Of a stretch of DNA of 64,000 nucleotides, positions 16,123-25,039 are shown one piece after another. Under the pieces are notes generated by a model that made no database searches, had not been told where the DNA came from, and saw nothing but the letters and a program-made list of their open reading frames with translations. Within the stretch, counting starts at the first letter, position 1. Every line of letters begins with the position of its first letter. The DNA lies in the NCBI GenBank assembly GCA_016191325.1, contig JACPOV010000008.1:445270-509269 (forward strand), in the 5' to 3' direction. Source of the DNA: Candidatus Dependentiae bacterium. GTDB taxonomy: Bacteria > Babelota > Babeliae > Babelales > JACPOV01. Made by a program: the position numbers and the translations under genes.

Positions 16123-18434
16123 ACAACATTATCGGCAAACTGACGTGCAGCAATCAAACGATTTTTTATCCCACGTGCTTGCTTTACCCACGAATCGTTT
16201 TTTAAAGCGTCGTGCGCAAGTTTTTTCTGAGCACGATCTGGCAATCCCAGTGAATGAAGAGAATTTTTGCGCTCGGGGCTTACAATTTCGCTACGGATTG
16301 AGTTCACCACACTATTGATACCATCTTGCAAAGACGCCGGCCGCTTAAAGTTTTCTGGAAATGGCTCAGCATGTGCTTGATTAATGAAAGCTATAAAATC
16401 GTCTTTAGGATTTGCGCTGTTCAAATATTTTTTACCATATGTTTCAAGAGGTTCTAGCAGTTTGAAAAAAACAGCAGCCATTAAATTCTCAAACGGTTGC
16501 GTTGCTAATTTTTTCTTTAGAGCTTTAATGCAATGTAAAACAAAAAGAGCGGTTCTCATATCCAGAACACCCAGGATTGTTTTAGTTTTCCAATCTGGCG
16601 TTGGCGCAAGTTTGAACGTTGCGTGATAGCAAACATTTAAGAGTTCATCTTTGGTGAAATCATCTTTAAATTCACCAAGCAGCAATGCAAGAAACCCGCT
16701 TGTCAGCGCTGCTGCCATCGAAGTGCCACTGCGATACATATAAATAGATGATTCAGGAAGGCTTGGAATTATTCCTGCTCCAATAATATTAACTCCCGGC
16801 GCAACAAAAAGTGGCCCTTTATTGATTTCGTATTGCGAGAATTCCGGAATAATTGGATTGTGATTTTCTAATCCAAATGCGCCTACATCAAAAGCTACCG
16901 TTTCAAAACGAGCAGGATACGAAAGCGTTGGTCGCCTGCTATTACCGCCATCATTTCCTGATGCAGCAACCACATACGGTGTCAATCCAATGAGTTGCGC
17001 AAGCGTTTTTGAGGATTCGTGCGTCAAATCAATCCGGTCTGCAATTTTGAGACTTAAATTTAAAATATCGGCATTTCCAGAGATTGCTTTTTTTACTGCA
17101 TCGATAAGAAGCGATTTAGTACTCAATCCTTTTTCATTAAATGCTTTAATCATCATTACCGTTGCTTGCGGAGCAATACCACCAATTTGATGATCGTTTT
17201 GTGCAGGGCATCCAGAAATGAGGCTGAGGGTATGCGTTCCGTGAGTTGCTACTAATAATTGTGACGGATCGTTCAAATACGATGTGGGTAAAAAATTAAG
17301 TACCGCATATTTATTATACGGTTCATCCAGCCAACCCACAGTGTACGTACCCGCTGCCTTAATAATTTTTTGTAAAAGTATAGCTCCCTGATTATTGAGG
17401 GATCCGGATCCATCGCAAATAGATTGATTTCCGTGCCTTGCTAAAAATTTTTCAATCCCCTCTTTATTTTTATGGGATGCATAATCGCAAATCCAATGTG
17501 CGATCAATTGCTCAAGCGATTCTGGCGGAACTGTTTTTTTTAAATGTGGTTGAATAGCCGTTACCAATTGAGAAACTTGAGCCGATTTAGAGTTATTGCT
17601 GATTGTTAAATTTTCAAGGCCAATTCGAGGATAATTAATCGCAATATCTCTGTGTTTATAATAATGTGGATTATCTTGCACTTTAAATGCACAAGCTCCA
17701 GTATCAATTAATGCGATCGTAATTCCAGCACCCTGGCTAGGAGCAAGTTGATGCAGCGAAAAAAAATGGGGAAGATAAGGATATGTTGGGGGATAATATG
17801 GCTCTTCTAAAATTAATCCCGTTGTAGGAAACGATTGATACCAATACACATTTTTATCGTTCAACTGTTTGAGCTGATCAATCGAAAAATAACCATTTCC
17901 AGCCATTCTTTCATTTTTTTCTTCTTGCGCTGTTAAATAGACTGGAATATCTGCATCGATATAACATTCAAGATTTTTTTTCTTAAAGATATCTTGTGCC
18001 GTACTTGAAAATTTTTCATACGGTACGCCATTGGGAATATATATAGTATAAAAACCAAAATGCGGATCGCGCCGTGGATAAAAAGCATAATTAAGTTTAT
18101 CGGGGTATTCTGAACAATATTTATAATAAAAGAGCGAATAATATAATCTTTTGAACCGATAAGAAAGGTAACCCCAAACAGACAGATTTGTATTATTTTT
18201 TTCGTAGGGAATAAGATAATGCTCATTAATTAATGAATTATTAATTTCTGTAAGCGCATCTTTTTCTATTGCATCTAATTGATGCGCGTCGCTTTGGCAG
18301 CCCACTAAAGAAGGAAAATGAAGAATAAGATGCCGAAGCGGTTCTTGCTGTTGAATATCTATAGGGCTAAGCGAAAACAGCTCCAAGGAAATGCCTAATG
18401 CCAGAAGCATAATTTTTATAGTATGATACTTCAC
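16119..18434 (-). CDS. Secreted subtilisin-like serine protease (S8)
   Basis: About 771 residues. The GTG at 18434 is chosen because GGAGG lies upstream and a signal-like segment follows (TIKIMLLALGISLELF); an ATG at 18452 is the alternative. The catalytic triad is visible: Asp in IALIDTG, His in ATHGTHTLSLISG, Ser in SGTSMAAALTSGF, plus the oxyanion Asn in VAASGND. The Asp-His spacing is about 150 residues, roughly 100 more than in minimal subtilases, so there is an insertion. A prodomain-like region of about 230 residues precedes the catalytic core. Its stop overlaps the convergent gene by 4 bases. Likely an envelope or exported protease. Confidence 0.92.
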   Translation of the reverse strand: MKYHTIKIMLLALGISLELFSLSPIDIQQQEPLRHLILHFPSLVGCQSDAHQLDAIEKDALTEINNSLINEHYLIPYEKNNTNLSVWGYLSYRFKRLYYSLFYYKYCSEYPDKLNYAFYPRRDPHFGFYTIYIPNGVPYEKFSSTAQDIFKKKNLECYIDADIPVYLTAQEEKNERMAGNGYFSIDQLKQLNDKNVYWYQSFPTTGLILEEPYYPPTYPYLPHFFSLHQLAPSQGAGITIALIDTGACAFKVQDNPHYYKHRDIAINYPRIGLENLTISNNSKSAQVSQLVTAIQPHLKKTVPPESLEQLIAHWICDYASHKNKEGIEKFLARHGNQSICDGSGSLNNQGAILLQKIIKAAGTYTVGWLDEPYNKYAVLNFLPTSYLNDPSQLLVATHGTHTLSLISGCPAQNDHQIGGIAPQATVMMIKAFNEKGLSTKSLLIDAVKKAISGNADILNLSLKIADRIDLTHESSKTLAQLIGLTPYVVAASGNDGGNSRRPTLSYPARFETVAFDVGAFGLENHNPIIPEFSQYEINKGPLFVAPGVNIIGAGIIPSLPESSIYMYRSGTSMAAALTSGFLALLLGEFKDDFTKDELLNVCYHATFKLAPTPDWKTKTILGVLDMRTALFVLHCIKALKKKLATQPFENLMAAVFFKLLEPLETYGKKYLNSANPKDDFIAFINQAHAEPFPENFKRPASLQDGINSVVNSIRSEIVSPERKNSLHSLGLPDRAQKKLAHDALKNDSWVKQARGIKNRLIAARQFADNVV

Positions 18435-18661
18435 TATCCACCCGCCTCCCATTGGAGTTAATTAATACTTCTTTTTTTTGTTACTCCAAATAATCATTTT
18501 TTGAAATTTCCGGAGTAAAAGATGTCCTACAATTTAGAAAGAACCATTAAAAAAAGCAAATAAAAAACACATACAAAACAAAAAAGAGATTAATTGATTT
18601 TGTATTAATTCAGATAGTAAAATTACTGTGTGGTATATGTTATTTTATAAAGGAGATCTGT

Positions 18662-19066
18662 ATGAACATTCGTTCTTTTTCTACTGTTTGCGCACTGAGC
18701 CTTTTAGTTATTTTTTCTGCCAGTTGTGGAGAAATAGTCACTGCGAGAAACCATAATGAATTTAATGCCCACCTTCAGGCTGCACCCGTTGTAGTCGCAG
18801 AATTTTACAGCCCAACTTGCAGTCATTGTATTACTTTTAATAAATCTGGAACGTTTGAATCACTTGCAAAAGAAAATCCTGACGTGCGATTTGTGCGAGT
18901 AAGTTACCAAGACAAAGAAGCTGCGATGCTCTTTGGCTCGCACAGGGTGAACGCTTTTCCTACCTTCTTAGTATTTAAAAACGGACAAGAAGTAAAAGAG
19001 CTTCGCCAAGCTGGTGGCCTTACCAAAACATCAATTCAAGATAAGATAAATAAAGCGAAAAAATAG
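18662..19066 (+). CDS. Exported thioredoxin-like protein
   Basis: A 134-residue thioredoxin fold with the active site P-T-C-S-H-C, the strand VVVAEFYS before it, and the cis-proline segment AFPTFLVFKNG. The N-terminus is a signal peptide (FSTVCALSLLVIFSAS) ending at a Cys, so it may be a lipoprotein, although the lipobox is imperfect. A strong RBS AAAGGAG precedes the ATG. It is a possible redox partner of the VKOR at 24.2 kb. CSHC rather than CGPC suggests oxidase or isomerase use, but that is inference. Confidence 0.88.
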   Translation: MNIRSFSTVCALSLLVIFSASCGEIVTARNHNEFNAHLQAAPVVVAEFYSPTCSHCITFNKSGTFESLAKENPDVRFVRVSYQDKEAAMLFGSHRVNAFPTFLVFKNGQEVKELRQAGGLTKTSIQDKINKAKK

Positions 19067-19079
19067 ATAAAAAAATAAA

Positions 19080-19113
19080 CCACCGCACTGATGGCGAACC
19101 ATCGGTGCGGTGG
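19080..19113 (-). terminator. Strong hairpin, terminator on the minus strand
   Basis: A 15-bp stem (CCACCGCACTGATGG with its complement) closed by CGAA. Read on the minus strand it is followed by T-rich sequence, so it most likely ends the dnaN-recF transcript about 245 bases downstream of recF. The plus side is followed by A, not T. Confidence 0.7.
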
Positions 19114-19116
19114 AAA

Positions 19117-19133
19117 AAAGGAGAGTAGTAATG
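19117..19133 (+). repeat. 17-nt exact repeat, copy 1
   Basis: AAAGGAGAGTAGTAATG is identical to 57478-57494. It combines a good RBS with an ATG and opens an 18-codon frame (19131-19187) with no recognisable product. Confidence 0.7.
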
Positions 19134-19358
19134 AAGCCTAAATTAAATGTGCTAGAAATCTCTTCCCAAACACATCATTCATTATGATTAAAATTGCTAG
19201 AATGTCAAATAATTTTTTATTTAACAAAGCTCTTTTTTAAAGCTTTTTTCAATTATTTATTACTGTTAATGTACCTATTTTTTCGATACTTGTCAAACGG
19301 GGCGCATTTGAAAAGAGCCAAGAAAACGCCTAAAGTTTCCACCTGAAAAGACCATTCC

Positions 19359-20429
19359 TCACAAACTTATCTTGTGGCATCCCTGCCCCATAAGCGCAGC
19401 CTCGAAATGGCCTATTACCAAGGGGGATGTAAATATTGCCTGTTGAGCATTTTCTTTGATCAGTTCAATAAGCTGGAACGCGGTCGGTTCATCAAAATCG
19501 TTCATAAAATCATCGAGCAGTAAAAGAGCTGGCCCCTTGGTCGCTTTAAGCTCCTGAAGTTGGGCTATTTTAAGGAGCATAAGGATGAGTTTTTGCTGGC
19601 CGCGAGAAGAAAAGCTTTTAGCCACTTGCCCTTTGAATTTTATGTCTATTTCATCAAGGTGCGCACCAAAAAGAGTCCTACCCATGGTAAACTCTTTAAA
19701 GGGCAATTTTTCTTGTGTAGCCACCCAATCGTTCCATGAATTACCAAGTGTTTCATATTTAGATTTGTAGCTTAATGCAATGCCGCTTTCTACTTTAAAA
19801 TGACGCAATAATTGATTCACCCGAATTTCAATCGATGATAAAAGCGCTGCGCGAATTCGCGCAATTTCTTGGGAATGTTCAAATAACTGCTGCGTCCACA
19901 GCCAATATGATTCGTCCGCTGCTCCATCTGCGCGAGAAACAAGAGCGTTCCGCTGCGCAACTATTGAGCGCAGCGTTCTTAATTCTTGTAAAAATTCAGG
20001 CTTGTGCAGCATAACTGCTTGATCAATAAAAAGCCGACGCTCTTCCGGGCCGCCCTTAATAAGCAAAAGATCGTCTTCGGTCAATGTAATAGTGCGATAA
20101 TAGTCGATCAGTTCTTTATATGATTTTATCGGCTGCTGATCAATTTTAACCAGTTTTTTTCTGGAAGAAAATCCCACTTGAAGTTCATGATCTAAATTAT
20201 CAGCGGCGACCCCAACTTTCAGAAAAAAAGATTCTCGTCCAAAAGATAAAAGATCTTTTGGAACATGCGTGCGAAACGATCGCAAATAGCATGCATAATG
20301 GAGTGCCTCCAGAAGCGATGTTTTTCCTGAACCGTTCGCACCAGAAATGAGTACGAGCGGTGCCTGAAAATCAAGCTCATACGAAGGAAAGCAGCGAAAA
20401 TTTTTGAGCTCTACTGAGTTTATCTGCAC
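19359..20429 (-). CDS. recF: DNA repair/replication protein RecF
   Basis: ATPase of the SMC-like group that helps load RecA at gaps. The 356 residues show the N-terminal MQINSVELKNFRCFPSYELDF, Walker A SGANGSGKTSLLEAL, the signature region FSSRGQQKLILMLLKIAQL and Walker B PALLLLDD. It starts 9 bp after dnaN, the standard dnaN-recF order. Length is typical. Confidence 0.95.
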   Translation of the reverse strand: MQINSVELKNFRCFPSYELDFQAPLVLISGANGSGKTSLLEALHYACYLRSFRTHVPKDLLSFGRESFFLKVGVAADNLDHELQVGFSSRKKLVKIDQQPIKSYKELIDYYRTITLTEDDLLLIKGGPEERRLFIDQAVMLHKPEFLQELRTLRSIVAQRNALVSRADGAADESYWLWTQQLFEHSQEIARIRAALLSSIEIRVNQLLRHFKVESGIALSYKSKYETLGNSWNDWVATQEKLPFKEFTMGRTLFGAHLDEIDIKFKGQVAKSFSSRGQQKLILMLLKIAQLQELKATKGPALLLLDDFMNDFDEPTAFQLIELIKENAQQAIFTSPLVIGHFEAALMGQGCHKISL

Positions 20430-20438
20430 TCAACTTCT

Positions 20439-21563
20439 CTAAAGATTTTGCGTTGGCGATATTGGCATCACCAAGTAAGTAATTTGATACGCCTCTTTTT
20501 CTGATTCAAAAATAATTGGCTTAGTAGAGTTCTTTAAATACGCAGTAATTTTATCATCTGCAAAAGCCGGAAGCCCTGAAAGCAAATAAGGAGAATAAAA
20601 ACGAATATCTAAACGCGCTCCGGTAAACTGATCAAGCGAAAGCTCTTCATTGAGCGATCCAACCTCTTTATTTTCCATAGAAACAAAAAGCTTTTCAGCA
20701 TCAAATCCAAACTGCGTTGCTAAAAATTGCCCTGAAAGTAAACAGGTGGAGCGGCGTAACGCTTTTAAAAACTGTGCGCGATCCAGAACTGCTGGCACAA
20801 AATCTTTTTTTTCAAGAATTGCTGAATAGTGCGGAAACTGATCTGCAAGTAATTTCGTAAAAAAATTAAATGTGTCGCCCGAAAATACTAATTGATTGCC
20901 GCATGTGCCCAAAAATATTGCAGGGCTTGTGACATTTTCCAAAATCTTTTTAATTTCAAAAACAGCTCTGCGCGGCATCAACCAGCGATGCATGCCCTCA
21001 AGCACATATTTATTGGTGCGTACTTGCGCTAAGCAATGGCCATCGGTTGTCGTCATTTTAAATGCTTGGCCATCAATTTCTAGAAAGAGGCCATTAAGCG
21101 CAGGATTTGCATTGTTAGGCGGTATTAAGAAAGCGACTTTATCAATGAGCTCCACAAAAAATGAGGCTTCCAGATGCATGAGATTTTCAATGCGCTCTGG
21201 AAATGGAGGAAAAGTTTGCGCATCTTTAATATGCAACCCAACATTAACTGCGCCAGATTTAATAAAAAACTGATTATTTTTCAAAGTACATTCAATATCA
21301 CCATCAAGTTCTTTAACCAAATCAAAAAGTCGTTTTCCTGGAACAAGAAATGTCAGGGTATCGTTAATAGAACTTGAGATAAGCGAGCAACTAGATTGCA
21401 AGCTGATTTCTAGATCGGTACTTTTTAAAATAAGTTCACGGTGACCTGCTTGAAATAAAATATATGAAGTGGTATCAAGCGTCGTGCGCTTAGAACAAAT
21501 GGGTTGCATCGAGGAAAGAATCGAGAAAAGCTCTTTCTGCGCAACAATAAATGTGTGTGCCAT
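20439..21563 (-). CDS. dnaN: DNA polymerase III beta clamp
   Basis: Sliding clamp that tethers the replicase to DNA. ATG 21563 (MAHTFIVAQKELF) has AAAGGA 8 bases upstream; 374 residues, normal for DnaN. Visible features include GLFLEIDGQAFKMTTTDGHCLAQ in the middle domain and the C-terminal TYLVMPISPTQ segment near the clamp pocket. dnaA is not next to it, unlike in many bacteria. Confidence 0.95.
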   Translation of the reverse strand: MAHTFIVAQKELFSILSSMQPICSKRTTLDTTSYILFQAGHRELILKSTDLEISLQSSCSLISSSINDTLTFLVPGKRLFDLVKELDGDIECTLKNNQFFIKSGAVNVGLHIKDAQTFPPFPERIENLMHLEASFFVELIDKVAFLIPPNNANPALNGLFLEIDGQAFKMTTTDGHCLAQVRTNKYVLEGMHRWLMPRRAVFEIKKILENVTSPAIFLGTCGNQLVFSGDTFNFFTKLLADQFPHYSAILEKKDFVPAVLDRAQFLKALRRSTCLLSGQFLATQFGFDAEKLFVSMENKEVGSLNEELSLDQFTGARLDIRFYSPYLLSGLPAFADDKITAYLKNSTKPIIFESEKEAYQITYLVMPISPTQNL

Positions 21564-21728
21564 GAACAAATTCCTTTATAATCATTTTTATTTTCTGCGC
21601 TATTTTCTTGATTATACCGACTACTAGAAGTATGGTCAAAATAATTCATTTTAAAGCTCTTATAACGACAATCTGAGATATTATTACGTCGTATCACTAT
21701 TTTCTGTGATACAAGAGGATGTGTTATT

Positions 21729-22394
21729 ATGAAAAAATTGATATTCTGTATAGTTGCATGCAGCGCATATGCAAGTTTTGCGCTCAGCAAAGATAGTTCC
21801 CTATCAAATAGTGACAGCTTTATGATTATCGATGATCTCTATAAAAATATAAATGGCTTTTCAATTTCGGAAAAAGAGCGCAGCACTATTCGTGAGCAAG
21901 GGGGCAATCCAACGTATGGAGAGATTACGCATAAAGGCGCCGCAGAACTTTTAAGCAAACTTAATTTAAAAGAAAGCGATGTTCTTTACGATTTAGGATC
22001 TGGCGTTGGTAAATTGGTGGTACAAGTTGGGCTCACAACTCCGGCAAAAGTAGTTGGTATTGAACTTTCCAAAACGCGCCATGAAAATGCCGTTGCTGTA
22101 CAAAAAGAGATCGAGCGTCGCAATCTTGCCAAAAAAGATAAGATTACATTCATTAATAAAAATATAAACGATGTTCCGTTGGATCAAGCAACCGTATTCT
22201 TTATGTGCTCCACCTGTTTTTCGGATGAATTGATGCGATCGTTGACCGAAAAGCTGGGAAAATTAAAAAAAGGATTGCGCGTTGTAACGCTACGCAAACT
22301 GCCAGAGCCACATAACTTTAAACTGATAGAATTAATGCAACTTCCGATGACTTGGTCGAACAATACGAATGTATATATCTATCAATTGCCTTAA
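21729..22394 (+). CDS. Secreted DOT1-like SAM-dependent methyltransferase
   Basis: A 221-residue class I methyltransferase behind a signal peptide (MKKLIFCIVACSAYASFA). Its motifs resemble the DOT1 histone H3-K79 methyltransferase family: YGE at residues 63-65, then DLGSGVGKLVVQV from residue 88 (motif I), VGIELS (motif II), VFFMCSTCFSDELMRSL where DOT1 has a V(I/F)F-NNFAF-like segment, and GLRVVTLRKL. The two Asn of that segment are replaced by Ser/Thr. An exported DOT1-like enzyme in a host-associated bacterium could modify host histones, but another substrate is possible. RBS AGAGGA precedes the ATG; an ankyrin gene follows after 17 bp. Confidence 0.75.
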   Translation: MKKLIFCIVACSAYASFALSKDSSLSNSDSFMIIDDLYKNINGFSISEKERSTIREQGGNPTYGEITHKGAAELLSKLNLKESDVLYDLGSGVGKLVVQVGLTTPAKVVGIELSKTRHENAVAVQKEIERRNLAKKDKITFINKNINDVPLDQATVFFMCSTCFSDELMRSLTEKLGKLKKGLRVVTLRKLPEPHNFKLIELMQLPMTWSNNTNVYIYQLP

Positions 22395-22411
22395 AAAAAT
22401 AAGGAAGAATA

Positions 22412-22792
22412 ATGAGCAAAGAACTACTGCATCTTTTTTCTGCTATTAAGCAAGAGCATCTTGAACAAGTAAAAGTTGCTATTAAAAATCATCCATCACT
22501 CGTTAATATGAAAGATGATAAAGGAAACACCGCTCTTTTAATCGCAGCCCAAGGAAAAACAACCGATATTCTTGATACACTTATCAAGCATCATGCCTCT
22601 ATTAATTATCAACATCCAAAAAGCGGCCAAACCGCTCTTATGCTTGCTGCGCAAAATGGGCGCCTGGAAAATGTTAAATATTTACTCAAGCATGATGCGA
22701 ATGCAGAAATTAAAGATGCGCATGGAAAAACTGTGGCCGATTATGCCAAAGACAGCGATAACAAAGATCTCATTGCGCTCTTTGTAAACTAA
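22412..22792 (+). CDS. Ankyrin repeat protein
   Basis: A 126-residue protein of about three ankyrin repeats: VNMKDDKGNTALLIAAQGK, INYQHPKSGQTALMLAAQNG and AEIKDAHGKTVADYAKDS are successive repeat starts. Ankyrin repeats bind proteins and are common in effectors, but also in free-living bacteria. No signal peptide is seen. It follows the DOT1-like gene by 17 bp with RBS AAGGAAG, so the two are probably cotranscribed. Confidence 0.88.
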   Translation: MSKELLHLFSAIKQEHLEQVKVAIKNHPSLVNMKDDKGNTALLIAAQGKTTDILDTLIKHHASINYQHPKSGQTALMLAAQNGRLENVKYLLKHDANAEIKDAHGKTVADYAKDSDNKDLIALFVN

Positions 22793-22874
22793 CCGACAAC
22801 TATATTTTTTGCCTTTTTACTCTCTTATTGGTTAAGCTAATAAAAAAGGCAATTAATCTAGGTGGGGGATCTCT

Positions 22875-23063
22875 ATGAATTTTGGTGGTTTTTCGTGGAA
22901 ACGACTTCTTGGCATATCGGGTTTTAAGGCAAAGGTTGGGCGCAAAATCGGAGTCCCACTTACCCGCTCTGGCAGACAAAGAAAAATTGGCGCGTTTCTC
23001 GAAAAGTTTTTAACAGCAAATATCTCAAATATTATTTCTAGTCTTACCAAAAAGAAACAATAA
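22875..23063 (+). CDS. Small basic conserved-looking protein
   Basis: 62 residues, strongly basic, beginning MNFGGFSWKRLLGISGFKAK and continuing with IGVPLTRSGRQRKIG. The sequence resembles small basic proteins I have seen in other bacteria, but no function is known to me. It has a purine-rich RBS (AGGTGGGGGATCT). No signal peptide or membrane segment. Confidence 0.6.
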   Translation: MNFGGFSWKRLLGISGFKAKVGRKIGVPLTRSGRQRKIGAFLEKFLTANISNIISSLTKKKQ

Positions 23064-23070
23064 TTCTCGC

Positions 23071-23421
23071 TTAGTAATCCAATAAGTTTTGAGTTGGCAA
23101 ACTAACTGCCGGCGGTTGTTGCACAGCTGGAAGTGTCGGCGCCTGGCCCCCTGCTTGTTCTTTTAGATCGCAATGGCGTTTACGATAGTTTTGATAATCC
23201 CACTCTTTACACCAGCACACACCGTCTTTGAATACAGGTCTATCGCCTTTTTCTAGCTCTTTTTTTCTGTAACCACATTTTACTGAACAATAACATTCGC
23301 AATTAGGATCATTAACGCACGCTTCTTCTGAACGGCATGGGGGTTTGTTGATAGTAAACGCTTCAACAAGAGAAAAAGAAAATGCACTCAATGCAATTAA
23401 TAAAAACATATTTTTCTTCAT
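23071..23421 (-). CDS. Small Cys-rich secreted protein, family A
   Basis: A 116-residue protein with a signal peptide (MKKNMFLLIALSAFSFSLVEAF) and about ten cysteines in the mature part (NCECYCSVKCGYR, GVCWCKEWDYQNY). The motif is shared with 12967-13281, on the other strand and 10 kb away. It ends with a Pro/Gln-rich tail. RBS AAGGGAT. The even cysteine pattern suggests disulfides. Function unknown. Confidence 0.78.
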   Translation of the reverse strand: MKKNMFLLIALSAFSFSLVEAFTINKPPCRSEEACVNDPNCECYCSVKCGYRKKELEKGDRPVFKDGVCWCKEWDYQNYRKRHCDLKEQAGGQAPTLPAVQQPPAVSLPTQNLLDY

Positions 23422-23604
23422 TACAATCCCTTAGTCTTTTTTTACATATTTAATACTAATATAATTTTAGCACAACCGACTCCCTAAAAACAATAAAAAA
23501 TATAGCAAAAAAGTGGAAAAACCCTTTATTTTAGGCCTTTTATTGCCTTATCCTAAGTAGTAGAAGCAATCAAGAACATTATGTAATATAAAAAAGGACA
23601 AAAA

Positions 23605-24090
23605 ATGAAGATGATAAAATACGTACTTATATCCGCGCTTGTGATGAGCGCAGGATTAATCAATGCACAAACTGGTTTTCAGCATTTGATAGAGTTGAAA
23701 AAAACCATTCTTGATCACAAAGCGCAATGGCTTAAATGGGAAGGCGAAACTCATCAGCAAAAATATGATCTCTTGGAACACAACGTCAAAGAAATGAAAC
23801 AACATTTGAGCGATAATGCTGCAAGCATTAAGAATTTAATGGCTGCCCAAAACACCGCTGGCAAAAATCAAGAAGAACTCGCGGATCAACAAACCCAAAG
23901 TCTTTTAGCGTTGCATGAAACACATATGAAAGCGATGCATGATTTCTGGCAAAAGAAACATGAAGAAGCGCAAAAGCTCTTTGAAAAACAAGAACAAGAA
24001 CTTGCTAAATTCAGAACTGCTGGATATGCAAAACAAGAAACGCTTCTTGAAAAGCTAAGCCGCGCTTGGAATTCGCAAAATATTAAATAA
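23605..24090 (+). CDS. Secreted coiled-coil protein
   Basis: A 161-residue protein with a signal peptide (MIKYVLISALVMSAGLINA after two residues). The mature part is almost entirely helical, with heptad-like spacing and many Gln, Lys and Glu (KKHEEAQKLFEKQEQELAKF). No domain recognised. RBS AAAAGGAC. It has its own terminator. Confidence 0.78.
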   Translation: MKMIKYVLISALVMSAGLINAQTGFQHLIELKKTILDHKAQWLKWEGETHQQKYDLLEHNVKEMKQHLSDNAASIKNLMAAQNTAGKNQEELADQQTQSLLALHETHMKAMHDFWQKKHEEAQKLFEKQEQELAKFRTAGYAKQETLLEKLSRAWNSQNIK

Positions 24091-24113
24091 GACTTTCTTG
24101 TTTTAACTATTTT

Positions 24114-24148
24114 AATAAGCTGCGGTAATTATCGCAGCTTATTTTTTT
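24114..24148 (+). terminator. Rho-independent terminator
   Basis: AATAAGCTGCG pairs with CGCAGCTTATT (11 bp) over an 8-base loop, followed by T. It ends the coiled-coil gene. Confidence 0.9.
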
Positions 24149-24199
24149 ATTGCATTAAAGAAATTGTATTGCATAGATTGATCAAAAAGGAGATCATCT

Positions 24200-24592
24200 A
24201 TGCTTTTTTTATTGATTGCAGCAATTGGTTTTTTCATCTCTCTCTATGCCGCTCTAACTGAACGAAAAGTAAACGAGGATCCCAACTACAAAGCCGCGTG
24301 CGATTTGACCGATACTATTTCCTGTACGAAGCCAATGAAAAGTGAATACTCCAATCTTTTTTTTATTTCAAATTCATTTGCCGGCATGATTTATTATGCA
24401 ATTATCGCAGTCTTAGCTTATCTGCAGATGCCTTTGCTTATATTTATAATAACGGCAGGCGGAGCTCTTTTTTCATGTTTCCTTGCATACCTTCTTTATT
24501 TTAAAATTAAAGCTCTCTGTTTAGTTTGCACATCACTTTATATTATCAATGCTTTACTATTTATTATCGCCACTCAAAACTTCTATGCATAA
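24200..24592 (+). CDS. VKOR-family disulfide bond oxidoreductase
   Basis: A 130-residue membrane protein with four hydrophobic segments and the four VKOR cysteines: CDLTDTISC in the loop and CLVC in the last-but-one helix. The conserved Ser/Asn-x-Phe segment NSFAGMIYY lies in place. In bacteria lacking DsbB, VKOR reoxidises an exported thioredoxin-like oxidase. The thioredoxin-like gene at 18.7 kb is a possible partner. RBS AAAAGGAG. DoxX follows 9 bp after. Confidence 0.9.
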   Translation: MLFLLIAAIGFFISLYAALTERKVNEDPNYKAACDLTDTISCTKPMKSEYSNLFFISNSFAGMIYYAIIAVLAYLQMPLLIFIITAGGALFSCFLAYLLYFKIKALCLVCTSLYIINALLFIIATQNFYA

Positions 24593-24601
24593 GGAAAACT
24601 A

Positions 24602-25039
24602 ATGATTACTCAATTATTTTTGTTTCTCACTGCCCCTTCTTCAACTATATTTCTGGAATATGGTCTCTGCTTTATGCGCATCACCATTGGCATTTTAACG
24701 ATTGCTCATGGATATCCAAAAATAATGGGCGGGGTGCAAACATGGCAATTTTTGGGCGGAACAATGGCAAATGTGGGCATTCATTTTTGGCCAGTTTTCT
24801 GGGGATTATGCGCCGCGTGCGCTGAATTTTTTGGAGGTATTGCGCTGACGCTAGGGCTTGGAACGCGCATAGCTTCCTTATTTCTTATTTTTATGATGAT
24901 CATTGCCTTCTTGATGCATTGGAATAAAAAGGATTCTTTTCAAGTCTATTCATTTTCGCTTGCAATGATTGCTATCTTCATAGGATTTTTTATCGCTGGA
25001 AGCGGCATTTATTCTGTTGATGCCTATTTGAATCGTTAA
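24602..25039 (+). CDS. DoxX-family membrane protein
   Basis: A 145-residue four-helix membrane protein of the DoxX family: RITIGILTIAHGYPKIMGG in the first helix, then AEFFGGIALTLGLGTRIASLF. Members are associated with redox or stress functions, but biochemistry is poor. Its position directly after VKOR hints at a joint envelope-redox role. The last 4 bases overlap the end of the convergent methyltransferase gene. Confidence 0.88.
   Translation: MITQLFLFLTAPSSTIFLEYGLCFMRITIGILTIAHGYPKIMGGVQTWQFLGGTMANVGIHFWPVFWGLCAACAEFFGGIALTLGLGTRIASLFLIFMMIIAFLMHWNKKDSFQVYSFSLAMIAIFIGFFIAGSGIYSVDAYLNR

Noticed and set aside
19359..21563. Chromosome origin next to dnaN-recF
   Set aside because: dnaA is absent and the flanking gaps show no cluster of DnaA boxes.
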